NCBI RefSeq assembly: GCF_004116385.1
Contig: NZ_PEIB01000019.1
Location: 1 to 64,000, forward strand
Source: Veronia nyctiphanis
GTDB lineage: Bacteria; Pseudomonadota; Gammaproteobacteria; Enterobacterales; Vibrionaceae
Reading direction: 5' to 3'
Length of the DNA: 64,000 nt
Part shown: positions 59,580-64,000 of the stretch, one piece after another
Layout: each line of letters begins with the position of its first letter
Numbering within the stretch: position 1 is the stretch's first letter
Made by a program: the position numbers and the translations under genes
Notes under the pieces: model-generated
The model's input: the letters and a program-made list of their open reading frames with translations, nothing else
What the model was told of the DNA's origin: nothing
The model's database searches: none

Positions 59580-59729
59580 TTTCGACCTCCAAGTTAAAAT
59601 ACGCACTATGAAAAAAATGAATACTCTCTGAATTTTTATCGTTTGCTGTTTATTTTTCAACCGCACCATACTAATCAGCAACACTCGGATATGCCCTCTC
59701 CCCTCACGTTGTAAAAACAAGGAACAATA

Positions 59730-61105
59730 ATGACCCATATCCTGCATAGGCACTGCCATGAAACCCTACCAACCGTGGTAGCTGGTGACGGTGTCTATCT
59801 GATTGACGATGAAGGAAAACGTTACCTTGATGGTTGCGGTGGTGCAGCCGTTTCATGTCTAGGGCACAGCCACCCAGAGGTTATTGCAGCAATAGAACAA
59901 CAAACGCGAAGTATTCCATTTGCTCATACAGGTTTTTTTACCTCTAAGCCCGCAGAGCAGCTCGCCGCTAAATTAGTGTCATTCAGCCCTGAGTCACTGA
60001 ATCATGCCTATTTTGTGAGTGGCGGCTCTGAGGCCGTCGAATCAGCATTAAAGCTTGCACGTCAATATTTCATCGAGAGAGGTCAGCCTGAACGCACGCA
60101 CTTCATTGGACGGCGTCAGAGCTATCATGGCAATACGCTCGGCGCATTGGGGGTGGGCGGAAACCAGTGGCGGCGGCAGCAGTTTGAATCACTTCTCATG
60201 CCCTCCTCTTTCGTTTCACCCTGTTACCGCTATCGAGCTTGGCCTCTGACGAACGGCCAGAAGCTTATGTTCAGAGACTCGCCAAAGAGCTTGAAGACGA
60301 AATTCTGGCGCTAGGCCCTGAAACCGTCATCGGTTTTGTCGCCGAAACCGTCGTAGGTGCCACCTCAGGGGTGCTTCCACCTGAACCTGGATATTTCAAA
60401 GCCGTGAGAAAGGTCTGCGACAAATACGACATACTGCTGATTCTCGACGAGGTAATGTGTGGAACTGGAAGAACAGGGACATTTTTCGCCTTTGAGCAAG
60501 AGGATATCGTGCCGGATATCGTTACACTCGCAAAAGGGCTGGCGGCCGGCTATCAGCCACTGGGTGCCGTCATGTTGAGCGACAACATATACGACACACT
60601 GGCCAATGGCAGCGGTTATTTTCAACACGGACATACTTTTCTCGCACACCCGATAGCTTGTGCGGCAGCCAATGCAACACTCGATGCGCTCAGCACTGGC
60701 ATTCTGGACGAGGTGAAAAATAAGGGAAAGTATCTGTCGGCAACACTGTTGACACGATTTCGTCATCATATGTACGTTGGTGATATTCGGGGGCGAGGCT
60801 TGTTTTGGGGCATTGAGCTGGTTCAGGACACCAAGACTAAGACACCGTTTCCGCCTTCAACGCAACTTCACAAAAAGATAAAGCAGTCTGCCATGGATCG
60901 AGGTCTTATGTGCTACCCAATGGCTGGCACAATCGACGGTAAAGAAGGACACCACATACTGCTTGCCCCTCCCTATATCATTAGTCTTAATGAAATAGAT
61001 TTACTCGTCCAGCGTCTCGCCGAAGCACTCGACAGTGCACTGATGGATGTTATTGGTCAAACTATTCTCCATCGGGACACAGTTGAAGATAAGAAAGCTC
61101 TATGA
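59730..61105 (+). CDS. class III PLP-dependent aminotransferase, one apparent frameshift
   Basis: An omega-type aminotransferase (aspartate aminotransferase superfamily, class III). The first frame (to about 60240) has DEGKRYLDGCGGAAVSCLGH, SGGSEAVESALKLARQYF and the aromatic YHGNTLGALG. The second (from about 60239) has GFVAETVVGATSG, ILDEVMCGTGRTG and the PLP-lysine region LAKGLAAGYQPLGAV. One missing base near 60240, next to a GGCC, joins them into about 458 residues. The amino donor cannot be told; relatives act on beta-alanine, taurine, GABA or similar. The nearby TAXI receptor may supply the substrate. Confidence 0.82.
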
Positions 61106-61302
61106 AAAATGAGCCTGCTACAGACTCGCTCGGTTATGTCAGCACAAGGTCAAAACTTCTGTCGGCCCAAAAAGTTAGATGGAATTAGCAATAATGTTGT
61201 ATAAGCTAACAAAATTGCATCAAGCATTTTTACTTTTATCTCTGTATTACTAGAGTAGAGATCGCCTCAAACAGATAAAACCAATGACAAGGAACAGCCA
61301 TA

Positions 61303-62277
61303 ATGAAAACATTTAAACCATTACTCGTCGCAACCAGTATTTTCGCCGCTGTGGGTACGGTATCTACGTCAGCGCAAGCAGGGCAGTTCATTACAATTGG
61401 CACAGGGGGTGTCACCGGGGTTTACTACCCAACGGGTGGTGCTATCTGTCGTCTGGTTAACAAAGCAAAGAAAGAACACGGTATTCGTTGCTCGGTAGAG
61501 AGTACCGGTGGTTCTATCTACAACATCAATACCATCCGCGCAGGTGAGCTGGACATGGGCATTGCTCAGTCTGACTGGCAGTACCATGCGTACAACGGTA
61601 CAAGCAAATTCAAAGATCAGGGTGAATTCAAAAATCTTCGTGCAGTCTTTTCTGTTCACCCAGAACCTTTCACCGTTGTTGCCCGTGCTGATTCAGGTAT
61701 TGAAAAGTTTGAAGATCTGAAAGGTAAGCGTGTCAACGTGGGTAACCCAGGCTCTGGTCAGCGCGGTACGATTGAAGTACTGATGGATGAAATGGGCTGG
61801 AAGATGGGAGACTTCAAACAAGTTTCTGAATTGAAAGCCGCTGAGCAGTCTAAAGCTCTGTGTGACAACAAAATCGACGCTATGGTTTACACCGTAGGCC
61901 ACCCATCCGGTGCCATTCAAGAAGCAACGACTGCATGTGACAGCAAAATCGTCACTGTGGATAACGCGTCTGTAAACAAGCTGGTTTCTAACAATGACTA
62001 TTACCGCACTGCGACTATCCCAGGTGGCATGTATCGTGGTAATGATGGTGATGTGAACACCTTCGGTGTAGGTGCAACGTTTGTTTCCTCAACAGAGGTA
62101 CCAGAAGAAGTTATCTACAACGTGGTGAAAGCTGTATTCGAAAACTTCGACGACTTCCGCCGTCTGCACCCTGCTTTCGCGAACCTCAAGAAAGAAGAAA
62201 TGGTCAAAGATGGTCTTTCCGCACCGCTTCACCCAGGTGCTGAAAAATACTACCGTGAAGTGGGTCTGATTAAATAA
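61303..62277 (+). CDS. TAXI family TRAP transporter solute-binding protein
   Basis: A periplasmic binding protein of the TAXI subgroup, which feeds TRAP transporters for solutes such as glutamate or 2-oxoglutarate in studied cases. A signal peptide (residues 1-26, ending AQA) is followed by [20 protein letters not shown], the family hallmark, then [14 protein letters not shown] and [13 protein letters not shown]. The 324 residues are full length. No DctQM-like membrane subunit is in the window, so it must work with one encoded elsewhere. A terminator follows. A 197-bp gap separates it from the aminotransferase. Confidence 0.9.
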   Translation: MKTFKPLLVATSIFAAVGTVSTSAQAGQFITIGTGGVTGVYYPTGGAICRLVNKAKKEHGIRCSVESTGGSIYNINTIRAGELDMGIAQSDWQYHAYNGTSKFKDQGEFKNLRAVFSVHPEPFTVVARADSGIEKFEDLKGKRVNVGNPGSGQRGTIEVLMDEMGWKMGDFKQVSELKAAEQSKALCDNKIDAMVYTVGHPSGAIQEATTACDSKIVTVDNASVNKLVSNNDYYRTATIPGGMYRGNDGDVNTFGVGATFVSSTEVPEEVIYNVVKAVFENFDDFRRLHPAFANLKKEEMVKDGLSAPLHPGAEKYYREVGLIK

Positions 62278-62294
62278 GCTCTAACGCGTGAGCT

Positions 62295-62326
62295 AAAAAA
62301 GGCGAGCATCATGCTCGCCTTTTTAC
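62295..62326. terminator. bidirectional terminator between the TAXI gene and mltA
   Basis: GGCGAGC/GCTCGCC with a five-base loop, flanked by six A on the left and five T on the right, between two convergent genes. Confidence 0.88.
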
Positions 62327-62337
62327 TTTCCATAGTA

Positions 62338-63396
62338 TTAGTTCAAAGTGGTTAATTTCCAAACTCGGCCAAAGTACTTGTAGTGCCCTGCATCAATGCC
62401 TGCCTGTTCGCCCATACCATGATAAAGGTCTAAGTGGTTACCTTTGACCACACCACCAGTATCCAATGCCATCAGAAGTTTTAGCTGATGCTTTCCATTC
62501 CAGTCACCCTCCTCATTGAGTTGAGGCACTTCAGCGATAAGGACAGACCCCATTGGAAGAAATTCTCTATCCGCTGCTACAGATGCGCCCGCGAGCAAAG
62601 GGACCCCTGCGGTTCCTGTCACCGGGTGCGCAGATTTGGGCTGGAAAAAGACAAAGGAGGTGTTGTGGTTGAGCAGTTCAAGCACCGTTGCCTCATCATG
62701 CCGGGCAACCCACTCTTTGATTGCTTTGAGCGACATTTTCTCCCGCGGCACTTCACCGCGTTCAATCAGTACTTTACCGATACTGACGTAGGCATGACCA
62801 TTTTTACCACCATAAGCGAAATACTCCAGGTTGTCGGTATCACCGTAATGAACGAAGCCGCTGCCCTGCACTTCCATGATGAAGTTATCGATCAAAGATT
62901 CGCTATAACCAAGTTCGAGACCCTTTCCATCAAGCGCCCCTTGATAGATTTCTTCACGAGTCGGGCAGGTTTCCCCGCAATTTGGCAGACCATAAACCGG
63001 GTACCTATAGGTATCATCAGGTTTATGACGCATCTCAATCACTGGAGAAAAGTAACCCGTAAAGAGAACATTACCACGGCCATCACCACCACCCATTTGC
63101 TGAGGCTCGATGCCGTAATTAACCAGTTCAGAAGCTTGTCCGCTCTCAGCCAGCCAGCGTTGGACACGAAAATATAAGTCCTGATGCTCTTTCACTAAAG
63201 AGGGGGACAGTTTTTCAACTTCAGACAACTGGGGTAAAAAGCCTGAATAGTCAGCAGGTTTATTGCTATCAATGAGTGTGACTGGGTTCAGAATCTCATC
63301 AAAAGACCCATCAAGATACTGCTGCCCACGATCAATCGGCCGGGCACAGGCAGCAAGGAAAAGACTGGCGGTTAGAACGCCTGCTAATCGGTACAT
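62338..63396 (-). CDS. mltA: membrane-bound lytic murein transglycosylase A
   Basis: MltA cleaves the MurNAc-GlcNAc bond of peptidoglycan to give 1,6-anhydro ends. It is an outer-membrane lipoprotein: the lipobox LAAC is at residues 14-17 after a short signal peptide. The double-psi-beta-barrel core includes FTGYFSPVIEMRHKP, MEVQGSGFVHYGD and the catalytic Asp in LLMALDTGGVVKGNHLDLYHG. 352 residues. It is divergent from argA. Confidence 0.95.
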   Translation of the reverse strand: MYRLAGVLTASLFLAACARPIDRGQQYLDGSFDEILNPVTLIDSNKPADYSGFLPQLSEVEKLSPSLVKEHQDLYFRVQRWLAESGQASELVNYGIEPQQMGGGDGRGNVLFTGYFSPVIEMRHKPDDTYRYPVYGLPNCGETCPTREEIYQGALDGKGLELGYSESLIDNFIMEVQGSGFVHYGDTDNLEYFAYGGKNGHAYVSIGKVLIERGEVPREKMSLKAIKEWVARHDEATVLELLNHNTSFVFFQPKSAHPVTGTAGVPLLAGASVAADREFLPMGSVLIAEVPQLNEEGDWNGKHQLKLLMALDTGGVVKGNHLDLYHGMGEQAGIDAGHYKYFGRVWKLTTLN

Positions 63397-63584
63397 TTTT
63401 TAGCCTTTCTGCATGCTGAATTATGCAAGCAGCGTCTCAGAAATCCCGTTCAGCTGCAATGACAAACCTCTAAATCACACAAGCTGAAACAAAATGACGA
63501 CAATACAAACAACTAAAAGCCCCTAACAATGGGATTAACCTGTTATACATTCTCAATTTGTAAGCACAAAAACTTGCCTAAATG

Positions 63585-63598
63585 GGAATAAAAAGTCA
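63585..63598. promoter_or_regulatory. candidate ARG box (ArgR site) upstream of argA
   Basis: GGAATAAAAAGTCA matches the 14-base core TGAATwwwwATTCA with two mismatches and correct spacing, 35 bp before the argA start. ArgR repression of argA is established in E. coli. I do not see a second adjacent box, so this is only a candidate. Confidence 0.4.
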
Positions 63599-63632
63599 AT
63601 ATGATTACATATATAGTCAACAGGACAATAGC

Positions 63633-64000
63633 TTGAAACTCAGAAGCACAGCACTGGTTAAGGGGTTTCGCCAGTCAGCACCTTACGTGAATGCCCACCA
63701 AAATAAAACGATGGTCATCATGTTAGGGGGGGAAACACTGGCTGATAATAACTTCCCCAACATTGTGAATGATATCGCTCTCCTTAACAGCCTAGGCATC
63801 AAGCTGGTGTTGGTATACGGTGCGCGCCCTCAAATCAATGAGCTTCTGATTCGTCAGCAACAAGAGCCTGTCTACCACAAAGGCATTCGTGTCACGGATG
63901 CTGAAGCACTCGAAACCATCAAGCAAGCGGCGGGCCAACTGCAACTGGATATTACAGCCCGTCTGTCGATGGGCTTAAACAACACGCCGATGGCTGGCGC
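63633..64000 (+). CDS. argA: amino-acid N-acetyltransferase (N-acetylglutamate synthase), 5' part
   Basis: ArgA acetylates glutamate with acetyl-CoA, the first step of arginine synthesis, and is inhibited by arginine. The visible 122 residues are the start of the amino-acid-kinase-like domain: [51 protein letters not shown] and [17 protein letters not shown]. The start is a TTG (63633) preceded by AGGA, giving the Vibrio-type N-terminus [10 protein letters not shown]. The gene runs off the right edge, so its acetyltransferase domain is not seen. Confidence 0.93.
   Translation, partial: MKLRSTALVKGFRQSAPYVNAHQNKTMVIMLGGETLADNNFPNIVNDIALLNSLGIKLVLVYGARPQINELLIRQQQEPVYHKGIRVTDAEALETIKQAAGQLQLDITARLSMGLNNTPMAG

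Noticed and set aside
62488-63177. 229-residue frame antisense to mltA
   Set aside because: mltA is full length with all motifs; the antisense product has no recognisable features.
63397-63632. tRNA genes between mltA and argA, as in E. coli
   Set aside because: No cloverleaf-like sequence or GTTCGAATC-type T-arm is visible on either strand; only the divergent promoter region remains.
1-64000. Prophage, transposon or genomic island
   Set aside because: No integrase, transposase, capsid or terminal-repeat signatures; nearly all genes are in conserved core order.

Overview
The window is chromosomal DNA of a gammaproteobacterium, most likely a member of the Vibrionaceae. The gene order follows two Escherichia coli core neighbourhoods. 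The first runs gmhB-rrn, trmO-proS and rpsB-tsf-pyrH-frr-(uppS, cdsA, dxr)-rseP-bamA-skp-lpxD-fabZ-lpxA-lpxB-rnhB-dnaE-accA-tilS. The second runs truC-yqcC-csrB-queF-ppnN-xni-rlmM-ygdD-gcvA/gcvB-csdA-csdE-tcdA-mltA-argA. Vibrio-type traits include uppS-cdsA before dxr, DUF3461 after glnD, DUF3549/DUF3301 next to yqcC, and a phaB-phaA-phaP-phaC operon. I see no prophage, insertion sequence, CRISPR array or tRNA gene.

Layout. 1-500: 5' end of a 16S rRNA gene (minus strand) with its boxA leader and two tandem promoters. 500-9400: gmhB, trmO, proS, a patatin-like lipase, a frameshifted GGDEF protein, DUF4250, a sodium symporter, a small cytochrome c and an alpha/beta hydrolase. 9400-30100 (minus): one long run for translation (rpsB, tsf, frr, tilS), UMP kinase, isoprenoid and phospholipid synthesis (dxr, uppS, cdsA), outer-membrane assembly and lipid A (rseP, bamA, skp, lpxD, fabZ, lpxA, lpxB), RNase HII, DNA polymerase III alpha and acetyl-CoA carboxylase alpha. 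30200-36900: map, glnD, DUF3461, truC-yqcC, DUF3549-DUF3301. 37000-38150: two tandem CsrB-type regulatory RNAs, each with its own promoter and a far-upstream UvrY/VarA-like box. 38150-49990: small conserved proteins, queF, a TPR membrane protein with a ruined GGDEF domain beside an apparently intact diguanylate cyclase, ppnN, xni, rlmM, ygdD. 50000-53000: gcvA with a divergent GcvB-type sRNA, then csdA-csdE. 53500-57750: polyhydroxyalkanoate operon. 57800-64000: tcdA, a LysR/class III aminotransferase pair, an orphan TAXI-type TRAP binding protein, mltA and the start of argA.

Two results stand out. The first is the post-transcriptional control cluster: tandem CsrB RNAs plus a GcvB homologue, none of them protein-coding. 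The second is that eight genes carry nine apparent single-base deletions, several in indispensable genes (dnaE, bamA, dxr, uppS). Every one sits at a short G/C run, often one that restoring GGCC would repair. They look like sequencing errors rather than real pseudogenes, so gene models here should be read with that correction.

I did not find a convincing wholly new system. The least explained items are the TPR/pseudo-GGDEF protein with its cyclase neighbour, the LysR-aminotransferase-TAXI module, and a small secreted protein at 47291-47752.
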